Assembly (NCBI GenBank): GCA_965153455.1
Contig: OZ234493.1
Coordinates: 22,496,213 to 22,560,212 of the forward strand
Origin: Sphagnum compactum
Lineage: Eukaryota; Bryophyta; Sphagnopsida; Sphagnales
Length of the DNA: 64,000 nt
Direction: 5' to 3'
Positions within the stretch are counted from its first letter, which is position 1. Every line of letters begins with the position of its first letter. The translations under genes and the position numbers were made by a program. The notes under the pieces are model-generated. The model ran no database searches. It was not told the DNA's origin and saw only the letters and a list, made by a program, of their open reading frames with translations. Shown here one piece after another: positions 12,185 to 23,889 of this stretch.

Positions 12185-13687
12185 ATGGTCGGATCAGATC
12201 ATGAAGTGGAATGCATAAGGGATGTGAATAGGTTGGCAGAGGAGGCACTTGCTAATGCATGGAAGAGGGACTTTTCAGGTTTGTTTTTTGCATCTATCCT
12301 TGTATTGTGGTTTGGTTTTTTGTTAATAAGTATCAGATTTGGGCACATAGAACTATGGCCGATTATTTGGGGACTTGTGCTTTTTGATATTTGCAACAAG
12401 GTGTTCAACTTGTTTGTGATATCATCGTGTTCCTCGTTGTTCCAAGGACTTGCCCATGAATCTCGTCATGACTTCACAAACATTGCCATCTCTCTCATGC
12501 ATTCAACTATTATCTCCCTCGCAGGTAAGGTATGTGTGTATTCTTTCTTTCTACTTTCATATCCAACTTTCTTATTCCCCTAGTGGCAACAACTTTGAAA
12601 TAGATTTCACATATAATGCACATTCTAAACTATGTGAATTTTTGGGCAAAAAAAGACCATGTTCTTTTAGCCATTAGCATTTGTAGTAGTAACAACATTC
12701 ATGAGTTTGAAGGAGAAGTGCAAGAAAAACTCACAAGCTAAACCTACGACAATTAAGTCATCATAATTGTAAGGATGAAAGCATTTGCATGACTTAATTT
12801 GTACATATACATGTAACAACAAAGTGTATTGATTGTGGGGATTTGGAAACAATAGTGGTGACATTGATAGCAAGGGAGGCACAAGTGTTTGGGTTGGAAA
12901 GAATGTCATTGCATGAGGTTTTGTATAGCAAGCCTTGGCCCGGAGCACACATCACCGTGGGAATTTCATGTGGCTATTTTGCTTATGATCAATGGGACAT
13001 GTTGCGAAAACATCTTTACAACCCTAGGTCACCATCACGTTTCATCCACCATGTTATCCTCCTCATTTGCTTCACTCTAGCTATTTACTACAACAACTGC
13101 ATCAACTATGTGACCCTTATCCTTGTTTGTGAGGTATGCAATATATGACCTTTTTCTTTCCATTAAAAGGTGTAATGTAATTGTCTTATATCATTACATT
13201 CCTCCTTAGGTGATAACACAAAGCCAATATACAATGTACATTGTTATAACTAATGGCCACCTTGCAATGGTTGTGGATTGAAAACCTTCACATGCCTATT
13301 ATAAATTTATTATATTACCTTGTTGCAATCATTGGTGTACAAGTGATGGGTAAATAAATGATAAAATGTTTTCCATGGCAGGTACATAATGTAATCTTGC
13401 AATTGCGAAAAGTTCGTAAATTGTTGTCAACAAAACAAACTAGGCATTCATGGGGAAATTCAATGATGTGGTTTTTGAATTGGATGACTTATTTAACCAC
13501 TAGGTTAGCTTTCCACTTTTGCATCACAATGAAGCTCTTCCATGATGCTTCCAAGTTCCCGCTAGGGTTTGAGTGGTCAATGAAATTCATGGGCATGTTA
13601 AGTCTCAATGTTTTCAACTTGAACTTGGGTAAAAACCTTTGGAAAATCTATAGGAAGGAAAGATTTTGTGTCCGACTTCAACAATAG
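12185..13687 (+). CDS. TLC-domain multi-pass membrane protein (TLCD4/TMEM56-like), 3 exons
   Basis: Inferred exons are 12185-12524, 12856-13133 and 13382-13687, encoding 307 residues. Intron 1 is phase 1, intron 2 is phase 0, and both are GT-AG. The ATG at 12185 sits in a good context (caccATGG). Several hydrophobic segments alternate with short polar loops (for example GLFFASILVLWFGFLLIS and HHVILLICFTLAIYY). The FIHHVI motif, followed by an acidic residue at an exon junction (VCE-VHNVILQLRK), matches the TRAM/LAG1/CLN8 (TLC) signature of the TMEM56/TLCD4 branch. Proteins of this branch are ER/Golgi or plasma-membrane proteins linked to lipid handling, with no firm enzymatic role. It lacks the extended Lag1 motif of ceramide synthases, so I do not call it one. 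Joining at 12856 gives ISLA-V-VTLIA, which keeps the frame. Confidence 0.8.
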
Positions 13688-14458
13688 TTTGCATTTTCCA
13701 TTGTTTCATGTTATTGTTTCTTCTATCACCTTACAAACCATAATTACTCTTTGTGGATTTTATGTTTGAGTTCTAACAACAAAAACTAAAGGTTGATTGA
13801 AGGACTAGTTTTTATACTTTCGTGCACTACATACCCATCCTTCAATGGAATCTTCATTAGTTCATCACAACCACTTTCAAAATGATGTAAAAGTAAATCA
13901 TTGGGCAAATGAAGAACATCTACAAGGGAAATTGTTGTGAAGACGTTGAAATTTAGGTTAATAATCCCAAGGTCGATATTTTGTCATGTGAACACTCATT
14001 GATATTTGCACATTGATGATTGATAGCATCACAAAACATTGTTGAAAGAAAAAAATGATAATATGCATAAAGCAATTACTCAAAATAATTTCATGAATTT
14101 CTTTGAAAAATCATCATGTTTTTATTTTGCATGTGATGTTTTTCCTAATTCAAAATTTCTCTTATTTCGATGAAAAGTCAATTTGTTTTCCTTTGTTAAA
14201 ATTATGTATTGTAGATTATCTTGTGCAATAAGCTTTTAGATATCCAAAAGTTGTGCAAAAGCCATAAGAAAACAAAGAAATTAAGAACAAGTCATTAGAA
14301 ATAGTTTGTTAACATGTCTTGCAAAAACTTGGCAATTGGGTCATTACACAACAAATGCATAAAAGCAAGAAATAATCTATTTTATCCTTATAACATAAAC
14401 AAAACAAAGTGTGATAATGGATTCTTTTGAATGGAATACAATTTTTACAACTTATATT
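13688..14458. other. AT-rich spacer after the TLC gene
   Basis: This probably includes the 3' UTR of the TLC gene. No further coding or structured element is recognised before the CACTA transposon begins at 14459. Confidence 0.5.
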
Positions 14459-15209
14459 CACTAGAAGAAAATTGTCATTTTGCAATTGTCGTATGCAACT
14501 AATTTTCAGTTGCATGCAACACATACAATTGTTAAATTCCATAGTTGCATAAGACAAGTTGCACACGATTAGCAGCTGTATATGATAGTATGTATGTGGA
14601 TAATATTTATGGTATGAAGTTATATTTATTTACATTATTCTACAAGGGTTGCCCATGGTGACACGTGTTCATTTGTGAAGTTCAATTATATGGGAACATG
14701 TGGCATTTAAACATTATTTCAATATTCATCATTATTCATAAATTAATAATATCTTGGCCATCCAATAAAATGTGAATTGGATTTTAATATGTGTCCATTT
14801 GTGAAGGCCAATTAGGTGGTGACATGTGGCAATTAAAAAGCCTATTGATTATTTATTTTTAATCAATTAGGTAAGTAGGCAGGCAAGTCATAGGTAGGTA
14901 GGGAGGAAGGTAGATAGGTAGGTTGTAGGTTGGTAGGGAGGTAGGGAAGTAGGTAGGTTTAGGTTTAAAATAATCTAATTTTGTTTTTGGGTTTAGCCTT
15001 TCGGGTTGAGCCTCTTTCATTGGCCCATCCCAAATGGCATTTGATACTTAGTTTGTGAACAAGTCAAATACACTTATTTGTATAGTGTGCAAACTGGGAA
15101 TTCATGGTAAAAAATATGGGATAAAAATTTTTAGTTGCAAGTGCAACCAATATAGTTGCAATTTACATGCAAATAATCATATTAACCTAGTTTACCTACT
15201 ATCTAAATT

Positions 15210-15840
15210 AATTATACTATAAGTATTAAAACTTAATAGGTAATAATAATATAATATAATGTAAATATTTATAATTATAATAACATTTCAATAGTTATGA
15301 TTACTTATAATAATGAATGATTAATAATATTATATTATTATTGCTTAATTTTAATTAATAGATAAATTAGGTTCGTAATTAACCTAGGTTAGAGTACTTA
15401 TAGGAAAATTAATGTAGCTTATTAGCCATAAATATATTACCATAATTAAAATTATAGTTAAAATTAAAATTGTAGTTATTGAATAATAATAATAATAATA
15501 ATAGTATATAATAAATATCAAAATTAATTATAATATTTATAAATAATTAATAATATTATAATATTATTACATAGCCTAGGTTAAAAATTTGTAAATTAGC
15601 ATGTATAACCTACTAGACATAGGTATATTATCATAATTAATAACAATGTAATAATATTAAAATAATAATATTGAAGAATAAAAATGATATTATTATTTAA
15701 AATAATAATAATAATAAATATTGAATAATAATAGTCAAGTCATTAATAAGTAATAATATTAGTAATTATAAGTATAATCATAGTTTTTTAAAATCATTAT
15801 ATCTGATTAACTGTAATGATTAATAATATAATAAAATATT
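15210..15840. repeat. Low-complexity TAA/TTA-rich array within the CACTA element
   Basis: Almost purely A/T, dominated by TAATAATAAT and TATTATTAT runs (for example 15485-15502 and 15705-15716). It lies wholly inside the CACTA element. Confidence 0.7.
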
Positions 15841-15849
15841 TTGGGCTAA

Positions 15850-16500
15850 AATAATTTTGATTAAATTAACCACATGGCTAAATTAATTTTGATTAAATGA
15901 ATTTTGGTTAAATTAACCATGACTAAAAAAATTACAAGAGTAAATTAATGATGGATAAAATAAATTTTTATAAAATAATTAAGAATTTAAATGAAAATTT
16001 TGAAATTAATTTTGGGTCAACTAACCATAGTTAAATTAACTACAAGGTTATATTACTAATTAAATTAGCCATGTTTAATTTAGCCATGTTAGTTTAGCCA
16101 TTATTAATTTAATTTAGCCTCTTAGCTAATTAAGTTTTAAAGTTAGTTTAGCCAACATTACTTTAGCCAAAGTTAATTTAGCCTCATAATCAGTTAACCA
16201 AAAATAGTTTAGCTATGGTTAGTTTAATCAAAGTTAATTTAACTTCATAAGTAATGTTGCCATGGTTAGTTTAGCCTTATAATTGGTTTATTCAAAAGTA
16301 GTTTATCCAAAATTAGTTTAGCCTTATAGTTAGTTTTGTCATGGTTAGTTTAACCAAATTTAGCCTCATAATTAATTTAGACAAAATTAGTTTAGCCATG
16401 GTTAGTTTATTCAAAGTTAATTTGATTTTATAGTTAGTTTTGTCATAATTAGTTTAGCGAAAGTTAATTTAGTCATGGCTAGTTTAACTTTGATTGATGT
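15850..16500. repeat. Degenerate short-unit array (TTAGTTTAGCCA-like) within the CACTA element
   Basis: Variants of TTAGTTTAGCCAtggTTAG, AAAGTTAATTTAGCC and TCATAATTAGTTTAG follow one another for some 650 bp with irregular 20-60 bp spacing. No coding capacity is seen. CACTA elements often accumulate such internal arrays. Confidence 0.65.
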
Positions 16501-16745
16501 GAATTTGGCCTAGATTTAACCAATGTTTTGCCTTGGGTAACATTAATTAACATGAGTTTAGCCTTAATACTAAAGCTATAAGACTATTATACATAGCCTA
16601 GGTAAATATATTTAGTATATTAATGTAGGTATGTATTAGCTTAGGTCATGATTTTTATGACACGTGTTCATTTTGTACACTACTAGTTGCATGTTAGCTG
16701 CACACACAATCAATGTATTTGCAAACGATAGGATTTTTAGTAGTG

Positions 16746-18539
16746 ATTATAGGTGATAAGACATTTTGTACTATAGCCCTATGGAATGCAAATTGAAACA
16801 TGAACTTCATCCACTAATTGTAAATTATGAATGTTCATGAATGAACTTTTAGAGTCTTTTGCATGATCATATCAACATGGCTATGTTTAGGGTGATAGAA
16901 ACAAAGGTGTATTAATACATGAATCCGTGCCATCATATTTACATTTCTTTTATTTATGTATAATTGCATTTTATGTTATCTCATTTACTTTGTACATAAC
17001 AATTTGTGTTTCTTGACATAAAACTTTGTGCTATTATGTGTTATGAGTGATGATCTATTGATCAATTGATGTAAAAAGTGATTATCTCGAAAATTTAGTT
17101 CCATGTTTGAATGAAAATACTTCATAACATTGCATGCAACTTAAATTGAATTGAAATTGAATTTAATCAAATTTAGATTTAATTAACTTAAGATTCAATT
17201 TAGGAGAAATGAGATGAAATTGATGGATAAGGTATTGAAAGTTTACTTGTGAATATGGTGTTGGAAGAAAAAAACTCAAAAAATACATAGACCTGAAAAA
17301 ACACTTTTCCATGCCTCTTTACTTGGGAACAGGCTGAATAAATTGCATTGTGAAATTGTCCAAGTGACGACTTATGATTTATTGAACCTAAAGTTGTTGT
17401 ACCTAAATCAACTCTAATGAATCCATTAAACCGTAGTTGCATGTGAATGAAATAAATTGAGATGTGTAATAATGTAGTAAAAAAAAAAAGAAATATCAAA
17501 ATGAAATAGAAACTAAATAAATAAATAAACGCATAAAATAGGAAAAAATGAACATTACATATAGTAAAGGAACAATGGTACCGACAATGAAGCCGCCCCT
17601 GAATTCGCCCGAACCATCATCCGTCCCGTCATCCATCCGGATGGATGAAATCCGTCTATTTACAACAACAAGAGCTGCAGCAGCAGGAATAGCAATAGTA
17701 GGAGCGATGGCGGCGGTTGTGAATGAAGCCTACCCTGAAGCCGGACGAACAGTGGCCACGGATAGTAGCTAAAAAAAATGTACTCTTGGTACATAGTTAT
17801 GGGCCTCAAAATAATGACAAAGTCAAAAAACTGGTAGTTCTTCCACGAAAACCATGAGCTCGGCAAGGTTGTTGAAATGAAAGAAACCGACGGTTCTTTC
17901 GTTCCTGTTGGGTTCTTAAGAACCGGAATCGAAAGGTTAAAGAACTGGAGTTGGAAATGTGAAGGACCGGGCCGAAGGGATCGACGGGTTAAAGACCCGA
18001 AGTGGGAAATGCGAAGGATCGGGCGGGGGGGCTTGAAAAAAGGTGTCCTTTAATTTGTTGTGTAAGATATAATTGGCCCTTTTCACCTTATAAGAACCAA
18101 AAGCTAAATGCCTAGTTTTTATTAATTAATTAAATTTAATTAATGTCTAGTTTATCAACTAAAAAACATGAGTGAATGATTGTTCAAAAACCCAAGGCCA
18201 ACTAAGTGGGCTCTTTAACCCTAAAAAATGGTGACACATAGTTTGTCATCCAAAAAGTTGATTGAATTATTCATCACCACATAACTTGGTACAATTTCAA
18301 TTAAAAAATATAGGTCATAAATATAATAAACATTAATGATAAGAGTGTAATAATAATAATAATAATGAGTAAATAAATAAATAAATATTTCATGGTGCCA
18401 AAATGTCACTTTGTTTTGTCTCATTAGACAAGAAAATTGAATTGAGGCACAACCCTATTTTTAGTACCCTATTTTCTAAAAATTCTTTTATCATGACTCT
18501 TGTCATTCACTTATTGGCTACTTACTGCTACTCATGATT
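16746..18539. other. Spacer with a GC-richer repeat patch
   Basis: 16746-17540 is plain AT-rich DNA. 17550-18040 is noticeably GC-richer and carries a dispersed-repeat copy (17555-17660). It also has a ~45-bp internal duplication (about 17933-17972 and 17978-18020) around GGTTAAAGA and GGAAATGcGAAGGAtCGGG. No protein family was recognised; the 74-codon frame starting at the ATG at 17548 appears to be part of the repeat. Confidence 0.45.
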
Positions 18540-19125
18540 AAATTTCATCCCTCCCCCCCCCTTTCCCCAAAAAAAAAAAAAAATCCTCATCCATCCAACT
18601 CCCTCCCCTCCACCAAATGGGGAGGGGGTTGTGTCAGGTAAAGATTCATCCAAAACAGGACAACAAAGTGATGATGAGGATGAGGATGATGAGGATGAGG
18701 AAGAAAGGGGCACAGATGATAATGAGGTAATAAATGACTGGTCCCCACAAAGAAAAGAAAAGGGAAAGAAAGAAACACATGAGGGTGGACCAATCTGATA
18801 TTGCCACACATGGATGAATTTCATCCATCATCCAAACCATATGGGTTTTCAGCATGCTGGTTGGTGTTTTGTGTGTGTGTGTGTGTGTGTGTTTTTGTGG
18901 GTATTTTTATGTGTGTTTTTGTTGTTGTTGTTGGAAGTTTTGCTGTTGCATGCTTTCACATGATTGCTGTCCTTGGTGGGTTGTTGAGCTCCCCATTGCT
19001 TTCTTGTTCTTGTTCTTGTTCTTGCCTCTTGCAAACCCATTTTCCTTTTCCATCTGTTTTCTGTGCAAAAATCCTCTCTTGACTCACTTGCCAAGACTTC
19101 CAAGTTTGTGTCTTTTTCTGTTGTG

Positions 19126-19163
<38 letters not shown>

Positions 19164-19981
19164 GGATCCGGAAGGAGGAAAAAGAGAGAGACAGAGACAG
19201 AAACACATAGATTGCCATTTGGAGGGAAGAAGAAAAGAGGAAGAGGAAGAAGAAGAGAATTGGATTGTTTTTTGGTAGGGGGGAGGGGGGTTGGTTTTTT
19301 TGGTTTGGATTTTTGGTTGGGATCTTTTGCATTCTCTAGAGCATTTTATCTTTTAGATCAGTTAGTTGTATTGGGTGTCCAGATTTTGGAATTTTTTTTC
19401 CTGCAGCAGCACCTTCATCCCTCCTCCTCAGTTCCAATTTTGGAGCTTCTTGGAGCATTGACCATTTGGTTAATCCCTCCTCACCCCCCACCCCATTTGT
19501 TTTTTCCCCCCCTTTTGCAAATCGTTTTTCTCCTGAATCTCTTTTTTCATCTTGGTGTGTTTTGGAGAATTTCAGAGCTAAGCCCTTTGTAGACTTCCTC
19601 CTGAATCTCTTTTTGTTGCGATTTTGGAGAATTTCAGACCACAGTCCCGTTGAACCTTTCTTTGGTGCAGAGCTTTACCAGTATGACATGTCTGTAGCAG
19701 TTCTTGCAACCCATTCCTGGTTTCTCCTCTCAGCATCTTGGTTCAGTTTCCAGGTCTTGTTGTTGAGCATGAGATCCAGTGTATCTGTTTCTCTCTTTTG
19801 TGGGTTGTTCTCAAAAGAAGTCCCACCTTACCAAGCTCACTGGGGAGCTTGCAGCCTTTTCTTCTAAGAATCTGGGCACACACTGATCCACTTCTTTTCT
19901 TTCTTGTGGTAACTCCCGACTTTTCTTTTGGGTATTTCATGCAAACATTCGCAGACCAGCCGGTGGTAGTCTCCCCACACC
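18540..19981 (+). promoter_or_regulatory. Promoter and long leader of the glycosyltransferase gene
   Basis: The stretch holds C and A homopolymers (18550-18582), a (GT)n run (18870-18892), GTTCTT repeats (19005-19025) and a (GA)16 run at 19129-19160. Long pyrimidine tracts and several short upstream ATG frames follow. This pattern is typical of plant 5' leaders. A leader intron is possible, but I could not fix its borders. Confidence 0.45.
19129..19160 (+). repeat. (GA)16 microsatellite in the glycosyltransferase leader
   Basis: A perfect 32-base GA run about 820 bases before the start codon, in sense orientation, like those upstream of the NYN/LOTUS and mTERF genes. Confidence 0.9.
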
Positions 19982-22900
19982 ATGCCTGGATCAGGGCAGG
20001 GCTTGTCTCCAGCTCCAAGTTTCCGGGTAAGGAAGAGGATCATCATGGGTGCAAGGGGCTGCTTCATTGGAGTGGCAGCTGCTTTGCTGCTGTTTGTGAT
20101 GACAGGGTATCACATGGTCATCTGCAGATTCCCTGGCACACACAAATTGGAAGCTGAGAATTTCTCAAGATTGCTGGTGCCATCGTCGTCATCATCATCA
20201 TCAGCTGCAAAACCCCAAGTGGTAACTTCTGCCCAAATTGGTGCTACCCAAAAACTTGGATCTGTGGCAGCGATGGTGTCCAATCTCCAGGTCAAGAATG
20301 CAAGGATTCAATTCTGTGACCAGCAGCAGCAGCAGAATTGCAATGTCTCCGATCTGGCTTATTATAATACAGTTCCACATCATCAGCAACCACTGGCACG
20401 AGCTGTGATGCGAAACAAGCTTGCGGAAAAATTCAAGGAAAGAGCAAGAAGAAGCCCACAAGTCAGGGTTCAGGAATTGGAGGACCCCAATTTGGTGAGC
20501 AAGAAATTTGGGATGGTGATCAAGGTACTGGCATTCAACAGATTGGAGTCTTTGATCAGGTGTCTTACATCCTTGGCCAATGCAGACTATGGCGGTGACA
20601 CCGTGAAGCTCCATATTTTTGTTGACCATTTTAGGTTTAAAAGCTCTGAATTGGATCCCTCTACAGAAGAAGAAGAAGAAGAAGAAGAAGAAGAAGAAGA
20701 TGATTCAACACCTGAAGAAGGTGGTGGTGGTGGTGCAGGCAAAAGACACAAACTTTTGTCTCATGAGTCTCATGGACTCAGGCCTGTCAGTGCAGGAGGA
20801 GCTCCCTTGCAGCAAGGGAAGGAGCCACCACTTGATTCCGGGAGGAGGACTAAGAATTTTCGCAGCACTAGAAGGGACCAGAAGCAAGAGTTTCTGGTGA
20901 AGACTGGCACAAAGGGTGTTGTAGCTAATGATGGAGACATGGAAATGGGTGCATATGGAAATGCAAAGAACAAGGAAGAAGATGAAATAGTAGATCGTAG
21001 TGGGACAGAACATGGATGGATGCAGGAAGAAAATGCTGACAAAGTTGGTGGAGATCATCTGCATATGGGTCCCATCCTCTCCCCCATGTCGGCAATAGAT
21101 GAGGCCGCCAAGAGGAAGAATTTCACAGAAGAAACAATGGTGGAAGGTACTAATCTTGCAGGAGCACTAGATTCTCCAAAGTTGCCTTTGAAAGAGTTGA
21201 AAGATTCTTCTTCCGGAGATGACAAGGAGGATGATTCAGTGGACAATGCAGATGTCTCGTTCCCACCAGAGCTTGAATCCAAGACTTCTGTTGACGCTGA
21301 CTTGAAGGAAGCACATGAGATTCTGATGTATGTAGATGGGTTCAAATGGCAACATGGTCCAAAGGAGGTTCATTACCGAAGCAAGAAGTTGGGGCTACAA
21401 GGACAGTGGATAGAAGCGTGGTGGCCATCGAATGATGATGAGTTTGCCTTCATTGTTGAGGATGATGTGGAGCTTTCTCGGCTCTTTTACCGCTACCTTC
21501 GAGGTGTAGTATCCACCTACTATTACAAACCTCAGAATTACGATCCATCAATCTATGGAGTGTCTCTCCAGTGTCCACAGCTGGTTCCCAGCGAGGGTGG
21601 GTTGCCCCTTGTAGTCAATGCAACTGGAAATCTGTTTCTGTATCAGATGGTCGGGACATGGGGTCAGTTGCTTTTTCCAAGGCCATGGAAGGAGTTCCGC
21701 ATTTGGTATGATAAATGCAAAAGCAAGGATATGAGACCATTTCTTGGAGGGATGGTTACAAATACATGGTACAACACGCAACTGGGAGAGCAGATGTGGA
21801 CTCCCTGGTTTGTGAAGTTTGTACATTCACGAGGCTACTTCAACCTCTACACAAAGCTGCTGAGTGACCAGGCACTTAGCATCTCGCACAGGGACCATGG
21901 TGGTGATGGTGGTGGTGGTGGTGGTCATGTGAATGCCAGCATTAAATCTGCTGCTGCTGAGCCAAACTTGAAGCTGATCTCTGTCGATGAGGCAATCAAC
22001 ATCAGCCTGTGGGAGATGGAACCATTGAAGCTGATAAAATGGTATGATTATTGTTTCAGGGAAGTTAAAGTCGGGAGGATTGCAAACACAGTGGCAGAGC
22101 TTGCTGGTATTCTTAGCTTGGTTGAGGTGAACAAAACTGTCCTCATAGTGAATGCAGTTCATGTGCAAGGGTGGGTTGTGCGGAATTGGCTGTGTCAGAT
22201 GCAGAGTTTGGGTTTAAGAAATTTTGTTCTTCTTGGGGATGATAGACCGTTTGTAAGGGATATGGTGAGGCGAGGACATGCAGTGGTGATTCTTTCTTCT
22301 GCACTTTTGACAGAGTTACTAGGTCAGGAGATTTCGGGAATTGATATCATCAGAGAGGATGATTCGAGACAGGATTTGATCACCATGCAAGTGGTGGATG
22401 CTGTGCTCCATTTGGGTTACAGAGTGTGGCTCACAAGGGCAGATGCAATATGGGTGCACAATTTACTGAGTTTGTTTGCCAATAAAATGGAACAATTGAA
22501 AGTGGATGTTGCTGGAATAGAGCTCACAAGAGATCATCATAGATTCCATCCAAGCCTTTTGTATATTTCAAACTCCAATGCTACAGTACACCTTTGGGGC
22601 AAGCTGGTGAATGACTTCCTACAGGCAGCCAAATCAGATGCTCCTGATCCTGATCTTGGACAAGTGCGGATTATGCAAGGGGAGTCGGCTTTGTGGTGGA
22701 AGTTCCTGATCATGAGTCTCAAGTCGGAGGCAGATTTTGGATACAGAGATCTGAGTACAATGCTAGTGCAGCCAGATCTGATGATTATAGGGCTTGATGA
22801 CTTGCCACCTAACAGACGTGTAGCTATGAACACATCAATGACCAATACCCACATTGTGTTGCTCGATGGAGTTGCAAGGAGGAAACCGTCAGATGTAATC

Positions 22901-22984
22901 CAGAGACTAAACGCAGCAGGTCTTTGGTTAATTGACAAAGAGCTGTCTTGCAAACACATTCACTGCCAGCCAAAGCTCCAATGA
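19982..22984 (+). CDS. Membrane-anchored two-domain glycosyltransferase, 1000 aa, uninterrupted frame
   Basis: One reading frame encodes a type II membrane protein. A short basic N-terminus precedes a hydrophobic anchor at residues ~26-46 (GVAAALLLFVMTGYHMVI). A Ser/Gln-rich stem follows, then a GT-A-like domain starting KKFGMVIKVLAFNRLESL (~173). The core includes an acidic motif IVEDDVELS (E493-D495) of the DXD kind and VGTWGQLLFPRPWKEFR. The C-terminal third (~700-1000) resembles a nucleotide-diphospho-sugar transferase (GT77-like) fold. The plant family, with Arabidopsis At5g12260 as the remembered relative (about 620 residues), has no established substrate. The unusual part is a ~220-residue insert (about 217-437), acidic and Gly/Ser-rich, beginning in a polyglutamate run and splitting the first domain after VDHFRF. 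The alternative start M22 (20045) would still keep the anchor. Golgi location is inferred from topology. Confidence 0.85.
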   Translation: MPGSGQGLSPAPSFRVRKRIIMGARGCFIGVAAALLLFVMTGYHMVICRFPGTHKLEAENFSRLLVPSSSSSSSAAKPQVVTSAQIGATQKLGSVAAMVSNLQVKNARIQFCDQQQQQNCNVSDLAYYNTVPHHQQPLARAVMRNKLAEKFKERARRSPQVRVQELEDPNLVSKKFGMVIKVLAFNRLESLIRCLTSLANADYGGDTVKLHIFVDHFRFKSSELDPSTEEEEEEEEEEEDDSTPEEGGGGGAGKRHKLLSHESHGLRPVSAGGAPLQQGKEPPLDSGRRTKNFRSTRRDQKQEFLVKTGTKGVVANDGDMEMGAYGNAKNKEEDEIVDRSGTEHGWMQEENADKVGGDHLHMGPILSPMSAIDEAAKRKNFTEETMVEGTNLAGALDSPKLPLKELKDSSSGDDKEDDSVDNADVSFPPELESKTSVDADLKEAHEILMYVDGFKWQHGPKEVHYRSKKLGLQGQWIEAWWPSNDDEFAFIVEDDVELSRLFYRYLRGVVSTYYYKPQNYDPSIYGVSLQCPQLVPSEGGLPLVVNATGNLFLYQMVGTWGQLLFPRPWKEFRIWYDKCKSKDMRPFLGGMVTNTWYNTQLGEQMWTPWFVKFVHSRGYFNLYTKLLSDQALSISHRDHGGDGGGGGGHVNASIKSAAAEPNLKLISVDEAINISLWEMEPLKLIKWYDYCFREVKVGRIANTVAELAGILSLVEVNKTVLIVNAVHVQGWVVRNWLCQMQSLGLRNFVLLGDDRPFVRDMVRRGHAVVILSSALLTELLGQEISGIDIIREDDSRQDLITMQVVDAVLHLGYRVWLTRADAIWVHNLLSLFANKMEQLKVDVAGIELTRDHHRFHPSLLYISNSNATVHLWGKLVNDFLQAAKSDAPDPDLGQVRIMQGESALWWKFLIMSLKSEADFGYRDLSTMLVQPDLMIIGLDDLPPNRRVAMNTSMTNTHIVLLDGVARRKPSDVIQRLNAAGLWLIDKELSCKHIHCQPKLQ
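20665..20700 (+). repeat. (GAA)n in-frame trinucleotide run encoding polyglutamate
   Basis: About a dozen GAA codons in a row encode Glu at the start of the insert in the glycosyltransferase. As a pure codon repeat it is probably length-variable. Confidence 0.9.
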
Positions 22985-23889
22985 AAAGCTAAGTGAGGCT
23001 GCATTCTATAGACTTTTGGCTTTCATGATTTGCTGGAAAACACATAGTATTCTCTCTAGACCTTAAAAATACTTAAAATGGGGACCAAGCAGCCGATTCG
23101 TCATTGACTGTCCTTTGATGGGAAAAAAAAAACCAGGTTAGGAAAAAGAAAACTCTTTGGCTTGGACCCTATACAATTTGACACGCTCAAAAGCTTTTAG
23201 TAGTGACCCATCACCACCATCTAACATATTTTAGATGGTTTTCAGGCTCACATAGATGAGGATGCCGAAAGTCAAAATGGGTTCTCCATTTTAACATTTG
23301 AAAAACAACATTAGGAATTGTACAAAAGGAATTAAATTCAAGATGTGAGTGGGTGTTCTAGGTTTCACTCTCAAAGAGTAAAGATTTTTACTTACTACTG
23401 CTCATGGCAATTGTAGTAGAGTTGTGGAATTTGGGTGCATCTTCTAGATTGGAAGTTGAAACGTAGCAACTTTTTCTTGATCACCAATGTAGTACAAAAG
23501 ATTTGAGAGAAGAAGAAGAAGAAGGATGATTGTAGCCATTGCAATTGATTCATTTGTTGGTGGGATTGTTACTAATTATTGCAGAGCTCATTTTTCAGTG
23601 TGCTGATACTAACTTGTGGATATCAAGACTAGTTCCAATGCATTTGCCCTAATTGTATACAAGTGTTTTGTGTCTCTAAGATTTTTGAGGGAAACATTCA
23701 TTGACATGGCATATTTGTTGAATTGATGGTTCAAGAAATGCAATGGTGAATCAACTCGCAACTCCATTAAAGTTTTTGTCAAAAATAATGATAAGGGCTA
23801 GAATTGAAGGAATATATGTATTCATATATATCTATCTATCTATCTATATATATATATATGATTTCAAATGTTATTATTATAATATGTAA

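Larger units (their letters stand above)
14459..16745. mobile_element. Non-autonomous CACTA (CMC/EnSpm) DNA transposon
   Basis: The left end begins CACTAGAAGAAAATTGTC and the right end is the inverse of CACTACTAAAAATCCTATCG, an imperfect terminal inverted repeat of about 26 bp. The trinucleotide ATT flanks both sides (14456-14458 and 16746-16748), as expected for the 3-bp target duplication of CACTA elements. Subterminal GTTGCA/TGCAAC motifs recur near both ends (14490-14560, 15130-15175, 16683-16725). Inside there is no transposase, only TAGG-rich repeats (14870-14960), a TAA/TTA array and a TTAGTTTAGCC-like array. Confidence 0.85.

Noticed and set aside
12185-13687. Ceramide synthase (LAG1/LOH) identity for the TLC protein
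   Set aside because: The extended Lag1 motif with its acidic residues was not seen, and gene size and motif pattern fit the TLCD4/TMEM56 branch better.
18528-19332. Several overlapping frames on both strands with poly-Ser, Cys/Val or Arg/Glu runs
   Set aside because: They are translations of GT, GA and GTTCTT microsatellites in the glycosyltransferase leader.
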